Shown: positions 15,459 to 24,500 of the stretch, piece after piece | How positions within the stretch are numbered: the stretch's first letter is position 1 | Layout: each line of letters opens with the position of its first letter | From: an uncultured Pseudoxanthomonas sp. | GTDB lineage: Bacteria > Pseudomonadota > Gammaproteobacteria > Xanthomonadales > Xanthomonadaceae | DNA length: 64,000 nt | Direction: 5' to 3' | Assembly: GCA_946479745.1 (NCBI GenBank) | Contig: CAMLGZ010000024.1 | Location: forward strand, 1-64,000 | Program-made: the position numbers and the translations under genes | The notes under the pieces: generated by a model | What the model was told of the DNA's origin: nothing | Seen by the model: the letters and a program-made list of their open reading frames with translations, nothing else | Databases searched by the model: none

Positions 15459-18449
15459 TCAGAACGTCACGCGGAGAGTCGCGGCGTAGCGCGTGTCGTT
15501 GACGTACCAGGAGGTGACGCGCTTGCCGGCGCCGTTCTGGTCCATGATCGTGCGCTGTTCGGCGTTGTTGAGATTGTTCATCTCCAGGCCGAGCTGAATG
15601 TGGTCGTTGAACTTGTAGAAGATCGAACCATCCAGCTGTCCATAAGCGTCGCTATAGACAGGCAGCTTCCAGGTAATGGCTTGGCCGGCGAGGTTGTTGT
15701 TGGTGCCGTTGTAGCCATTGGCCCCCACCGACAGCAGATACTCGCTGCGCCAGTTGTAGGCCAGGCGGATCTGCCAGGGACCCTTCTCGTAGAAGAGAGC
15801 GACGTTATAGGAATTCTTGGACAGGCCATCGGCCGGCAGGTCGCCGAACGTAGAGCCATCGGTGTCGCGCGGCACCGCATCGGTCTCGTCCGGCACCTTG
15901 GTCGAGCTATCGATGTAGGTGTAGTTGGCCGATATTCCCAGACCGTCGAAAGGCGCCGGCAGGAAGTCGAAGAACTGGGTCCAGCCGATTTCCGCACCCT
16001 GGATGCTCGCCGTGCCGATATTGATGGTCTGGGTGACCAGGTATTCGTACTGGTTGCCGTCGGCGCCCGGATAGGGGACCAGTCGCGACTGGTTGCGGAA
16101 ATAGTCCTTGACGTCCTTCTTGAAGAAGTTGACCCAGGCCATGCCGCCCTTGTCCGGATCGAAGTACCACTCCAGCGACAGATCGAACTGGTTGGCCTTC
16201 ATCGGCTCCAGGTAGGGGTTGTCGGTGGAACTGCCGGTGAGATCCAGCCTGTCGATCGGCAACAAAGTAGTGCCCACCGGCGGCGTGTAGCCCTGCTCAA
16301 CGGCGGCGCTCAGCACCTGATAGGCCTGCATGTCGCTGAAAGCCGGCCGGGCGATAGCCTTTGAGGCGGCGAAGCGCAGGATCAGGTTTTCGATGGGCTC
16401 CCAACGCATGTTCAGGCTCGGCAGCACGTCGGTGTAGGAGTTTTCGGCCGAGATGGGCTCCGATTCGCCGGCACCCAGATACGGCGCGAGGAGTTGGTTC
16501 GGATAGATCAGGAACCCACGGGCGGCATTCTCGGTGCGCACCACGCGCACGCCGACGTTGCCGTCGAAACGCTCGTCGTCCAGCCCGAAATTCAACATGA
16601 AATAGCCGCCGGTGGTGGTCTCGCTTTGGACGTTGGTCCACTGCGGATCGGCCAGGTTTCGCGGCGTGATCTGCCCATAACAGCAGGAATAGTACGGAGC
16701 GGCGGCTCCATGCAGGTCCTGATAGCTGGTCGGGAAGCCGAGGGCGGTCCCCAGCACAGGCGCATAGAAGGTGCCCGGCGTGTTGGCGTCGCCGCGATAG
16801 AAGTTGTCGAACGTATTCTGGTGCACCAGGCTGGAATTGACCGTGCTGTTGAGATCGAGTCCCGGCAAAGCGCCGGCCGGCAGCGCCCAACCTTGCATCC
16901 AGGTCTGGAAAATCGGCTGCCAATCGTAGCCGCTGTCGATGGTGGTGGCTTTGCGGTCGGTCAGGCGCACGCCGAACTTGAACGACTTGATGAAGCCGCT
17001 GTCGAAGCTGTGCTTGAGGTCGGCGCGCCAGGCCATTTCCGTTGCCTCGTTGTCGTCGCGATGGTCCATGGTGAAACCCCAATAATAATTGGCGGGGTTG
17101 CCCGTGAACTGCTCATCGATGCCGATGGATGGCAAGCCACCCAGGGTGACGTCGATATAAGGCACGTTGACGCCCAGCGACACCGTGGAATCCAGGCCCT
17201 TGGTGGTGGCCTTGATGTATTGGAAATCGGTCGTCAGCTCGGTGGCGTCGCTGAGCGTCCACTTGGTGCCGAAGGAAAAGTCGGTGGCCTTGGATTTGCG
17301 GTGGGAGGCGCGGATGTCCGTTCCCATGGGGATGCCGCCGGCCTGGGTGAGTCGGCCGGAACGGAAGACGTCGCCGTCAAATTCATAAGGCTGGCTCGCA
17401 TCGAGCGCGACCGTGGTGGGATCGTTCGAGACGAAGATGGCGTCCTCGTTCCAGAGCTCATCGTATTTGCTCTGGAAAGCGGTTGCGTAGAACTCGACGA
17501 CGTCGCTGGGACGCCACTGCAGGGCGACATAGGCGCCATCGCGCTTGCGCTCGAACTGCAGCGTGCGCCAGTCGGCGCCGCGTGGCAGCCAGAGTGCCTC
17601 GTTGACGGAGTCGCCATTCAGGTCGTTGTTGTCGTTCTGAAAGAAAGGCCGCACGAACATGCCGTCGGTGCGGGTAGCCAGTTCCGAATGGGCAATGTCG
17701 ACCAGGATGCCGACTTTGCCGATGCTGGTGTCCCAGGTGTTGCTGTACAGGCCGGAGTAGGAAGGCTTGTAGTCCTTGACGAAATCGCCGTAGTTCTCGC
17801 TGACGCTGCCGCTGATCCTCTGCCCTTCGAAGTCGAAGGGCATGAAGGTACGCAGATCCACGCTGCCGCCCAGGCCGCCCTCGATCATGTCGGCCTTCTG
17901 GTTCTTGTAGACGTCGACGCCGGACATCAGTTCCGATGGCACGTCCTGGAAGCTCAGATTGCGGCCGCCGGAGGCGGAGAAGCTGTCGCGGCCGTTGAGT
18001 TCGGACCGCACCTGGGTCAGGCCACGGACCTGCACACCGCCGCCTTCGGCCGAGAAATGCTCGGGATCGCCCACCGACAGGAACCGATCGATGGTCACGC
18101 CGGGAATGCGCGAAAGCGTCTCGGTAACGCTGCGATCGGGCAACGCGCCGATGTCCTGCGCGGTGACCGAGTCGACGAAGGTGTCCGCGCTGCGCTTGAT
18201 GTCCTGCGCGCGGTAGATGGAACCACGGATGCCGGTGACGACGACGGCGTCCAGATCGACGGCTTCTTTCGGCTGCGGTTTCGGCTGCGGTTTTGGCTGC
18301 GGCTGCGGCTGTGGCTGTGGATCTGGTTGCACCTGCGCATGTGCCTGCGCACTCAGCAAGGCGGCAATGCTCAGCGCGATGAGGGTGTGGGGGAATCGGT
18401 TGCGAGTGGAACTACGGCTTGCCGGAGTACGGCTTTGGCGCGTTGACAT
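15459..18449 (-). CDS. TonB-dependent receptor for xyloglucan oligosaccharides
   Basis: Outer-membrane active transporter of 996 residues. It has a signal peptide (TLIALSIAALLSAQAHAQ) and then an unusual proline-rich linker of alternating Gln-Pro and Lys-Pro (~residues 38-60). The plug follows with DLDAVVVTGIRGS and SVTETLSRIPGVTIDR, then a long beta-barrel ending in TLRVTF with the terminal aromatic residue expected for BAM-dependent assembly. Start ATG 18449 is preceded by GGGAGGG; the frame extends upstream but that part is not signal-like. Being next to GH74, it probably imports xyloglucan oligosaccharides. Its promoter region carries the same two operator types as GH74. Confidence 0.88.
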   Translation of the reverse strand: MSTRQSRTPASRSSTRNRFPHTLIALSIAALLSAQAHAQVQPDPQPQPQPQPKPQPKPQPKEAVDLDAVVVTGIRGSIYRAQDIKRSADTFVDSVTAQDIGALPDRSVTETLSRIPGVTIDRFLSVGDPEHFSAEGGGVQVRGLTQVRSELNGRDSFSASGGRNLSFQDVPSELMSGVDVYKNQKADMIEGGLGGSVDLRTFMPFDFEGQRISGSVSENYGDFVKDYKPSYSGLYSNTWDTSIGKVGILVDIAHSELATRTDGMFVRPFFQNDNNDLNGDSVNEALWLPRGADWRTLQFERKRDGAYVALQWRPSDVVEFYATAFQSKYDELWNEDAIFVSNDPTTVALDASQPYEFDGDVFRSGRLTQAGGIPMGTDIRASHRKSKATDFSFGTKWTLSDATELTTDFQYIKATTKGLDSTVSLGVNVPYIDVTLGGLPSIGIDEQFTGNPANYYWGFTMDHRDDNEATEMAWRADLKHSFDSGFIKSFKFGVRLTDRKATTIDSGYDWQPIFQTWMQGWALPAGALPGLDLNSTVNSSLVHQNTFDNFYRGDANTPGTFYAPVLGTALGFPTSYQDLHGAAAPYYSCCYGQITPRNLADPQWTNVQSETTTGGYFMLNFGLDDERFDGNVGVRVVRTENAARGFLIYPNQLLAPYLGAGESEPISAENSYTDVLPSLNMRWEPIENLILRFAASKAIARPAFSDMQAYQVLSAAVEQGYTPPVGTTLLPIDRLDLTGSSTDNPYLEPMKANQFDLSLEWYFDPDKGGMAWVNFFKKDVKDYFRNQSRLVPYPGADGNQYEYLVTQTINIGTASIQGAEIGWTQFFDFLPAPFDGLGISANYTYIDSSTKVPDETDAVPRDTDGSTFGDLPADGLSKNSYNVALFYEKGPWQIRLAYNWRSEYLLSVGANGYNGTNNNLAGQAITWKLPVYSDAYGQLDGSIFYKFNDHIQLGLEMNNLNNAEQRTIMDQNGAGKRVTSWYVNDTRYAATLRVTF

Positions 18450-18685
18450 GGTTGTTCCCTCCCAGGACACCTTGACGAACGATTGGCTGGTTTTTCGGAC
18501 CCGCGCGCTTTTTTGCGTTCCGGAATCCTGTGCTTGGTTATGTGGTTGCCTGCTTCTGGACGATGCTTCCGGGTCCGACCCCGGCAATTGCCGGTTCCCC
18601 GCGCCTTGTTGTCCCCTGTCCTATCGGGGTGGTCGCGGACACCACTCCACCGGTGCCCAACGCTTGCAGGTCTGTGACGTCCGTC

Positions 18686-18699
18686 TGTTAGCGCTATCA
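18686..18699. promoter_or_regulatory. LacI-type palindromic operator upstream of the TonB receptor
   Basis: TGTTAGCGCTATCA differs from the perfect palindrome at 15168-15181 at one position. It lies ~240 nt upstream of the receptor start, nearly the same distance as for GH74. It is likely bound by the same xylose-responsive LacI-type repressor, encoded outside the window. Confidence 0.7.
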
Positions 18700-18733
18700 C
18701 ATTGCGACCCGACCGCAGGATAGGGCGCTCTCA

Positions 18734-18771
18734 ACATTCCACACCAATGAAATATTGAGCGGCAGCTATAC
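18734..18771 (-). promoter_or_regulatory. Shared 38-nt element upstream of the TonB receptor (site B)
   Basis: The gene-strand core is CTCAATATTTCATTGGTGTG. It matches site A at 30 of 38 positions and shares its core with the sites upstream of the LysR/galactose operon, the carboxylesterase and the GluP-type transporter. It also lies 52 nt beyond the LysR stop (gene order on the minus strand: LysR, then site B, then receptor). Confidence 0.6.
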
Positions 18772-18822
18772 TTTTTTTGAATACAGAATCGAACGCTTCC
18801 GGCATTCAGCCGGTGGAATCGA

Positions 18823-19773
18823 TTACAGGGCCGGGTACAGATGGCGCGCCGTGGCGCGCAGCGCTTCCAGCACGCGTTCGGCGCCGGGAGACAGTTGCTG
18901 GTCGCGGCGGCGGATGATGCCGAAGAACTCCATGCGCACGCCCAGCTCTATCGGCAGGACCTGCATTTGCGCAGTCTGCAGGTACGGCGCCACCGATTCG
19001 GCAGGTAGCGCGGTCAGCAGATCGCTATGCCGCAGCAGATGGATGATGACCGGCAGCGAGGCGGTCTCGATGATGTTCTGCGGCGGCGTCAGGCCATGTT
19101 CCATGAACATCGAATCCAACCGCGTGCGCAGCACGCTGGCGGCAGGCGGCATGATCCAGCCGTATTCGATCAGATCGGCATGGGTCACCACGCCGCGCTG
19201 CGTCAACGGATGCCCGGCTCTTACGATCACCGAATGCGGTTCGTCGGCCAGCGGCTCGAACTCCAGATCGCTCGCTCCTTCCGGCCCCAGGATCCGGCCG
19301 ATCACAATGTCCAGTTGTCCGTCCAGCAGCTTGGCCACCAACGGCCGGCTGTAGTCCATTTCCACGCGAATGAGGATGTCGGGGAAATCGCGTTTCACCG
19401 CAGCGATGGCCTGCGGCACCAGGGTGGTGCCCGGATTGACCACCGTGCCGATTGCCGCCTGGCCCATACGGCCGCTGCGCATGGCCGCGATCTCGTCGTG
19501 AGCGCGGCCGATTTCCGACAAGGCCGAGCGCGCCCGACGGATCAACACCTGGCCATACCAGGTGGGTTCCACCCCGCGCGCATGGCGCTCGAACAGCGGC
19601 ACCCCCAGGATCCCTTCCATTTCCGAGAGCAGTTTGGAAGCCGCTGGCTGGGTCATATTGGCCGCCTCGGCCGCTCGCAGCACCGAGCGCTGTTCATACA
19701 GGTGCAACAGCAGCAACAGATGGCGGGTCTTGAGCCGTGAAGCGTTGAACCAGCTGGTTGACGGTTGGACCAT
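18823..19773 (-). CDS. LysR-family regulator, GbpR-like (galactose)
   Basis: Transcription regulator of 316 residues. The winged helix-turn-helix (SVLRAAEAANMTQPAASKLL, ~30-49) and the periplasmic-binding-protein-like effector domain from ~100 resemble GbpR, known from Agrobacterium as a regulator of a galactose-binding protein gene. ATG 19773 is preceded by GGGAGAG. It is divergent from the galactose oxidation operon, the classical LysR arrangement, and the intergenic region contains a TTTCATTTGTCG element that also occurs near four other promoters in this window. I infer that it senses galactose or a galactonate intermediate. The symbol gbpR is withheld because orthology is unproven. Confidence 0.85.
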   Translation of the reverse strand: MVQPSTSWFNASRLKTRHLLLLLHLYEQRSVLRAAEAANMTQPAASKLLSEMEGILGVPLFERHARGVEPTWYGQVLIRRARSALSEIGRAHDEIAAMRSGRMGQAAIGTVVNPGTTLVPQAIAAVKRDFPDILIRVEMDYSRPLVAKLLDGQLDIVIGRILGPEGASDLEFEPLADEPHSVIVRAGHPLTQRGVVTHADLIEYGWIMPPAASVLRTRLDSMFMEHGLTPPQNIIETASLPVIIHLLRHSDLLTALPAESVAPYLQTAQMQVLPIELGVRMEFFGIIRRRDQQLSPGAERVLEALRATARHLYPAL

Positions 19774-19823
19774 CGGACTCTCCCGGGAGCGTTCAGCAAG
19801 CTATATGCACGGGGAATAGCATA

Positions 19824-19847
19824 TGACGAAAATTTCATTTGTCGTAC
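19824..19847. promoter_or_regulatory. Candidate LysR operator in the divergent region (site E)
   Basis: TGACGAAAATTTCATTTGTC followed by GTAC lies 51 nt upstream of the LysR start. It has partial dyad symmetry (ACGA and TCGT arms) and its AATTTCATTTGTCG core recurs at sites A-D. Its position suits autoregulation of the LysR gene and activation of the divergent galactose operon. Confidence 0.55.
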
Positions 19848-20013
19848 ATAGCTGACCCGGGCAACCCTATGCCACGCTGATCCGGCGTTGCCGTGCCATT
19901 CCGTAGGCACCGCTACGAACAACAGTGGAACCGTTATCACGAGTCGCGCGCGGCACCTTCCGGCACAAGGCGGGGGCGCGGGCACCGAACCATCGCTGCG
20001 GCCGGGAGGGCCT

Positions 20014-20088
20014 ATGGCGCAAACCGATCCAGGCAAGACGCCCTGGCGCCTTTTGCCGCGGCTCCAATCCGCAGGCGTGCGGCGATGA
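20014..20088 (+). CDS. Possible 24-residue leader peptide before the galactose dehydrogenase
   Basis: A small frame encodes MAQTDPGKTPWRLLPRLQSA plus GVRR. It has a strong ribosome site (GGGAGG 4 nt before the ATG) and its TGA overlaps the ATG of the next gene (ATGA at 20085-20088). The following gene has only a weak site of its own, so this peptide may serve to load ribosomes by coupling. It has no recognisable domain. It could also be a chance frame or a remnant of a longer gene. Confidence 0.4.
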   Translation: MAQTDPGKTPWRLLPRLQSAGVRR

Positions 20089-20834
20089 GCGCGCGGCTGC
20101 AAGGCAAGGTAGCGTTGGTCACCGGCGCGGCCAGCGGCATCGGCGCGGCTACCGCGCGCCTGTTCGCGACGCATGGCGCGCAGGTATTCGGCCTGGATCG
20201 CAACCCTTCGCCGGAACGCGCAGACAACCCCACCCATCTGATCGCCGATGTCACCGATGCCGAATCGATCGGCGCTGCGGTGGCGCGGATACTGGACCGG
20301 CACGGCCGCATCGACGTACTGGTGAACAACGCCGGCGCCGATGTGTTTTCCGAGCCGCTGTCGTTGAGCGATGCCGATTGGGAACACTGCCTGTCGTTGA
20401 ACCTCAAAGGCGCCTGGAACATGGCGCGCGCCGTGCTGCCGTCGATGCTGGAACAGGGCGCCGGCTCCATCGTCAACATCGCCTCGGTGCATGGCCACAA
20501 GATCATTCCCGGTGCGTTCCCCTACCCGGTCGCCAAACACGGTCTGATCGGCCTGACGCGCTCGCTGGGCATCGAATACGCCGCACGCGGCATCCGCGTC
20601 AATTCCATTTCGCCCGGCCTGATCCTGGTCCCGCGCATCGAAGCGTGGTTCGCTTCGCAGCCCGACCCGGAAGCCGCGCGCCGCGCACAGACCGAACTGC
20701 TGCCGCCCAAACGCATCGGCACGCCGGAAGAAGTCGCGCACACCGCGTTGTTCCTGGCCAGCGACGAAGCGCGCTTCATCAACGCCACCGACATCCTCAT
20801 CGATGGCGGCCGTTCGCAGCTCTACCACGAGTGA
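20085..20834 (+). CDS. SDR-family sugar dehydrogenase (likely D-galactose 1-dehydrogenase)
   Basis: NAD(P)-dependent short-chain dehydrogenase of 249 residues. The Rossmann motif is TGAASGIG (~13-20), with NNAG (~80), the catalytic Ser in NIASVHGHK and the YPVAKHG Tyr-Lys pair near 146. Placed first in an operon with galactonate dehydratase, KDGal kinase and KDPGal aldolase, it most likely oxidises D-galactose to galactonolactone. L-fucose or L-arabinose dehydrogenase activity is an alternative, since SDR enzymes of these pathways look alike. The ATG overlaps the small upstream frame, and the frame is also open further 5' without a good start. Confidence 0.82.
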   Translation: MSARLQGKVALVTGAASGIGAATARLFATHGAQVFGLDRNPSPERADNPTHLIADVTDAESIGAAVARILDRHGRIDVLVNNAGADVFSEPLSLSDADWEHCLSLNLKGAWNMARAVLPSMLEQGAGSIVNIASVHGHKIIPGAFPYPVAKHGLIGLTRSLGIEYAARGIRVNSISPGLILVPRIEAWFASQPDPEAARRAQTELLPPKRIGTPEEVAHTALFLASDEARFINATDILIDGGRSQLYHE

Positions 20835-20850
20835 GGCGACCGACCCGCAG

Positions 20851-21480
20851 ATGAGCACCGAGACCGCCACTTCTCCTTTTCGCCTGCCGCTGATCGCTAT
20901 CCTGCGCGGCATCCACGCGCATGAAGCGCCCGCGCATGTGCTGGCGCTGGTGGAAGAAGGCTACGACGCCATCGAGATCCCGCTCAATTCGCCGGACTGG
21001 GCCAGCAGCATCGGCACCGCCGTTCGCGAAGCAGGCCGCAACGTCTGGATAGGCGGCGGCACGGTGCTGCGCGAACACGATGTCGACGTTCTGCACGGAC
21101 TGGGCGCGCGCTTCATCGTCACACCCAACACCAATCCGGCGGTGATACGCCACGCGGTGCAGCTTGGGCTGCAGGTGGTGGCGGGTTTCGCCACTCCCAC
21201 CGAAGCCTTCGCCGCGCTCGATGCCGGTGCGCAGATGCTCAAGCTTTTTCCCGCTTCCACTTACGGAACGCAGCATGTACGCGCCTTGCGCGCCGTGCTG
21301 CCTCCGGTCCCGCTGTTCGTCGTCGGTGGCGTCACGCCCCTTACCCTTGCCGATTTCCTCTCCGCCGGCAGCGTGGGTGCGGGCATCGGCGGCGAGCTCT
21401 ACAAACCAGGCCAAGCGGTCGAGCGCACGCGTCAGGGCGCGCGCGCTTTCAAGCAGGCCTATCTGGAATCCATGCCATGA
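20851..21480 (+). CDS. dgoA: 2-dehydro-3-deoxy-6-phosphogalactonate aldolase
   Basis: Splits KDPGal into pyruvate and glyceraldehyde-3-phosphate, the last step of the De Ley-Doudoroff route. The 209 residues belong to the KDPG/KDPGal aldolase family: [10 protein letters not shown] at the N-terminus, catalytic Glu in [10 protein letters not shown] (~43), and the Schiff-base Lys in [11 protein letters not shown] (~131). [14 protein letters not shown] fits the phosphate-binding region. The start is placed 16 nt after the SDR stop; an in-frame ATG at 20803 would overlap SDR and add 16 residues not typical of the family. The stop overlaps the next gene (ATGA). Confidence 0.9.
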   Translation: MSTETATSPFRLPLIAILRGIHAHEAPAHVLALVEEGYDAIEIPLNSPDWASSIGTAVREAGRNVWIGGGTVLREHDVDVLHGLGARFIVTPNTNPAVIRHAVQLGLQVVAGFATPTEAFAALDAGAQMLKLFPASTYGTQHVRALRAVLPPVPLFVVGGVTPLTLADFLSAGSVGAGIGGELYKPGQAVERTRQGARAFKQAYLESMP

Positions 21481-22625
21481 AGATCGTGCGCCTGAGCACC
21501 TACCACGCCGCACCGCGATGGTTGTTTTTGAAGATAGAGACCGACGAAGGCATCAGCGGCTGGGGCGAACCGGTCATCGAAGGCCGCGCGCAGACGGTGG
21601 AAGCCGCCGTGCATGAATTGTCCGACTACCTGATCGGCAAGGATCCCTCACGCATCAACGATCTTTGGCAGACGCTTTATCGCGGCGGCTTCTATCGCGG
21701 CGGCCCGATCCTGATGAGCGCCATCGCCGGCATCGACCAGGCCTTGTGGGACATCAAGGGCAAAGCCCTGGGCGTGCCGGTGTACGAGTTGCTGGGCGGC
21801 CGCGTGCGCGACCGCATGAAAACCTACCGCTGGGTAGGCGGCGACCGGCCGGCCGACATCATCGCGCAGATCAAGTCCTACCAGGCCCTGGGCTTCGATA
21901 CCTTCAAGTTCAACGGCACCGAGGAACTGAAGCTGATCGACAGCCCGCGCAATATCGATGCGGCCGTAGCCAAGGTCGCAGAGATACGCGAAGCGTTCGG
22001 CAACACCATCGACTTCGGCGTGGACTTCCATGGCCGCGTCAGCGTGCCGATGGCGCGCGTGCTGCTGCACGAACTGGAACCGCATCGCCCGCTGTTCGTC
22101 GAAGAACCGGTGCTGCCCGAGCATGCCGAACACTATCAGCGCCTGGCCGATTCCACCTCCATTCCGCTGGCCGCCGGCGAACGCATGTACTCGCGCTTCG
22201 AATTCAAATCGGTGCTGGCCGGCGGCGGCCTGTCGATCCTGCAACCGGACCTTTCCCATGCCGGCGGCATCACCGAATGCTTCAAGATCGCTGCCATGGC
22301 CGAAGCCTACGATGTCGGCTTCGCGCCGCATTGCCCACTGGGTCCCGTCGCGCTCGCCGCCTGCTTGCAGATCGATTTCGTCGCCCACAATGCGGTGCTG
22401 CAGGAACAGAGCATCGGCATCCATTACAACGGCGACGCCGACCTGCTGGACTACGTGCTCAACAAAGAAGACTTCAGCTGCATCGATGGCAGCATCGCAG
22501 CGCTGCCCAAACCCGGCCTTGGCGTGGAGATCGACGAGCAACGGCTGATCCAGGCCAGCCGCAACCCCCCGGCCTGGCGCAATCCTGTCTGGCGCCACGC
22601 CGACGGCAGCGTAGCGGAGTGGTGA
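21477..22625 (+). CDS. dgoD: D-galactonate dehydratase
   Basis: Enolase-superfamily dehydratase of 382 residues converting D-galactonate to 2-keto-3-deoxygalactonate. Visible landmarks are [20 protein letters not shown], the metal-binding DFGVDFHGR and [11 protein letters not shown], the third Glu in [12 protein letters not shown], and the catalytic His in FAPHCPLGP. The sequence agrees with the well-known DgoD subgroup. It is translationally coupled to the aldolase (ATGA overlap) and followed at 4 nt by the lactonase gene. Confidence in reaction type is high because kinase and aldolase of the same pathway flank it. Confidence 0.93.
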   Translation: MKIVRLSTYHAAPRWLFLKIETDEGISGWGEPVIEGRAQTVEAAVHELSDYLIGKDPSRINDLWQTLYRGGFYRGGPILMSAIAGIDQALWDIKGKALGVPVYELLGGRVRDRMKTYRWVGGDRPADIIAQIKSYQALGFDTFKFNGTEELKLIDSPRNIDAAVAKVAEIREAFGNTIDFGVDFHGRVSVPMARVLLHELEPHRPLFVEEPVLPEHAEHYQRLADSTSIPLAAGERMYSRFEFKSVLAGGGLSILQPDLSHAGGITECFKIAAMAEAYDVGFAPHCPLGPVALAACLQIDFVAHNAVLQEQSIGIHYNGDADLLDYVLNKEDFSCIDGSIAALPKPGLGVEIDEQRLIQASRNPPAWRNPVWRHADGSVAEW

Positions 22626-22629
22626 TGCG

Positions 22630-23553
22630 GTGAACGCCTACGTCGACCTGGATCGCGTCGTTCCCAGCCTGGTCGTGGATAGTCGCTGTGCGCTGGGAGA
22701 AAGCGTGCTCTGGTGCGAACGGCGCGCCGCGTTGTTCTGGACCGACATCGATGCCTCGCATTTGTGGATGCATCGGCCGTATGGACGCGCGACCCGGCAT
22801 TGGGCCTTGCCGGACCGCCTGGGTTCGCTGGCGCTGTGCCAAACCGGCCAGTTGCTGTTGGGGCTGGCCAAGGGTCTGTACCTGGCCGATCCCGACAGCG
22901 CGGAGGAAGGAACCCTGGTGCTGGAAAAACTGGCCGATGTGGAGGCCGACAACGCCGAAACCCGCATCAACGACGGCCGCAGCGACCGCAACGGAAATTT
23001 CGTCTTCGGCACCAAGAGCGAGCGTGCGGACGGCGCCCCCATCGGAGCGTTCTACCAGTACTCGGGCCAGCACGGTCTGCGCCGGTTGGACCTGCCCGCC
23101 GCCGCCATTCCCAACTCGATCTGCTTCAGCGCCGATGGCCGCAGTATGTACTACTGCGATTCGGTCCAGCCGCAGATCCTGTGCTGCGACTATGACTCCA
23201 GCGCCGCGGAGGTGTCGGGTTCGCGCGTGTTCGCCGAAGTAGACGCCGTCGGCGCATCGCCCGATGGTTCCATCATCGATGCCGACGGCTATTTGTGGAA
23301 CGCGCAGTGGGGCGCCAGTCGCATCGTGCGCTATCGCAGCGATGGCCAGGTAGACCGGGTGATGCCGCTACCGGTGAAAAACCCTTCCTGCTGCACCATC
23401 GGCGGCGCGGCCTACGACCGTCTGTACGTCAGCAGCGCACGTGTCGACAACAGCGTCCAGGAGTTGGCGCGCACACCCGGTGCCGGAGGAATCTGGCAGA
23501 TCCCGCTGCCGCGCGCGCTGGGCCTGCCGGAAAGCCGGATAGAGCTTGCATGA
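22630..23553 (+). CDS. SMP-30/gluconolaconase-family sugar lactonase
   Basis: Six-bladed beta-propeller lactonase of 307 residues, predicted to open galactonolactone to galactonate. Family signatures include LGESVLWCERRAALFWTDI at the N-terminus (first metal-binding Glu), RINDGRSDRNGNFVFGT (metal-binding Asn and Asp), and SIIDADGYLWNAQWGASRIV. The start is GTG at 22630 (NAYVDLDRV follows). The stop overlaps the kinase ATG. It links the dehydrogenase and dehydratase steps, completing a full five-enzyme galactose oxidation operon. Confidence 0.9.
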   Translation: MNAYVDLDRVVPSLVVDSRCALGESVLWCERRAALFWTDIDASHLWMHRPYGRATRHWALPDRLGSLALCQTGQLLLGLAKGLYLADPDSAEEGTLVLEKLADVEADNAETRINDGRSDRNGNFVFGTKSERADGAPIGAFYQYSGQHGLRRLDLPAAAIPNSICFSADGRSMYYCDSVQPQILCCDYDSSAAEVSGSRVFAEVDAVGASPDGSIIDADGYLWNAQWGASRIVRYRSDGQVDRVMPLPVKNPSCCTIGGAAYDRLYVSSARVDNSVQELARTPGAGGIWQIPLPRALGLPESRIELA

Positions 23554-24449
23554 TCGCTATCGACTGGGGCAGCAGCAGCCTGCGCGCGTACCGCCTGGAC
23601 GGCGCCGGCGTGGTGATGGAGCAGAAGCGCAGCGATCGCGGCGTACTGGCGTGCGACGGAAATTTCGCAGCGACGCTCGCTCCGCTGATCGCGTCCTGGA
23701 ACGATGCGGACATCATGTTGTGCGGAATGATCGGCAGCCGCAGCGGTTGGTTCGAGCAGCCTTACCAGGATTGTCCGACCGGCATCGATGAGTTGGCGGC
23801 GGCGATGGTGCCGGTGCAGGTGCCGGAATTTCCGCAGCGCAGGCTGTGGTTCGTGCCCGGAGTCGCGGACCGGAATTCGACGGAAGTGCCCGATGTCATG
23901 CGCGGCGAGGAAACCCAGGCATGCGCGCTGCTCGATCTGCTACACCAGGGCACTCATGTTCTGTGCCTGCCCGGCACGCATAGCAAGTGGATCACCGTGC
24001 GCGACGGAAAAATCGTCGCCATCGCCACCGCCATGACCGGAGAAACCTACGCGGTCATGCGCCGGCATAGCATACTGGGCAAGCTGATGGGCGAGGACGA
24101 CTTGCGCTTCGACGCTTATGCCTTCGATGCCGGCCTGCGCCGCAGCGCCGACGCCGGCGGACTGTTGCACCACTTGTTCGGCGTACGCACGCTGGGACTG
24201 TTCGACCGATTCTCCGAAGCCGCTCTTCCTTCGTATTTGTCGGGCCTGCTGATCGGGCACGAAGTACGCGCCTCCGGATTGTTCTCGCGGACTCCGCGCC
24301 CCGCACAAGTGCACCTGATCGGCAACGATCGTTTGATCGACGCCTACGCCAGGGTGCTGGTGGCCTTGGGAGTCGGCGTGCAACGGCATTCCGAAAGCCT
24401 GGCGGCCCACGGAATGCATCGCCTGTCGCGGCCTCTGATACCCGCGTAG
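23550..24449 (+). CDS. dgoK: 2-dehydro-3-deoxygalactonokinase
   Basis: Phosphorylates 2-keto-3-deoxygalactonate to KDPGal. The 299 residues show AIDWGSSSLRAYRLDG (phosphate-binding loop), LCGMIGSRSGWFEQPYQDCP and HVLCLPGTHSKWITV, the hallmark segments of DgoK. ATG 23550 overlaps the lactonase stop by 4 nt; the frame is open further upstream inside the lactonase gene but only as a shadow. It is the last gene of the galactose operon and faces the convergent carboxylesterase 51 nt away. I saw no clear intrinsic terminator between them. Confidence 0.93.
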   Translation: MIAIDWGSSSLRAYRLDGAGVVMEQKRSDRGVLACDGNFAATLAPLIASWNDADIMLCGMIGSRSGWFEQPYQDCPTGIDELAAAMVPVQVPEFPQRRLWFVPGVADRNSTEVPDVMRGEETQACALLDLLHQGTHVLCLPGTHSKWITVRDGKIVAIATAMTGETYAVMRRHSILGKLMGEDDLRFDAYAFDAGLRRSADAGGLLHHLFGVRTLGLFDRFSEAALPSYLSGLLIGHEVRASGLFSRTPRPAQVHLIGNDRLIDAYARVLVALGVGVQRHSESLAAHGMHRLSRPLIPA

Positions 24450-24500
24450 GAACGCTGGCCTGGCGAAGATTTTCAGCGGTGATCGCTGCGCCGGCGACAG

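Larger units (their letters stand above)
18450..18822. other. Receptor promoter region
   Basis: The 373 nt between the receptor and the LysR gene contain no credible coding sequence. They hold an imperfect LacI-type palindrome (18686-18699) and the second copy of the 38-nt element (18734-18771), placed in the same relative order as upstream of GH74. Confidence 0.65.
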
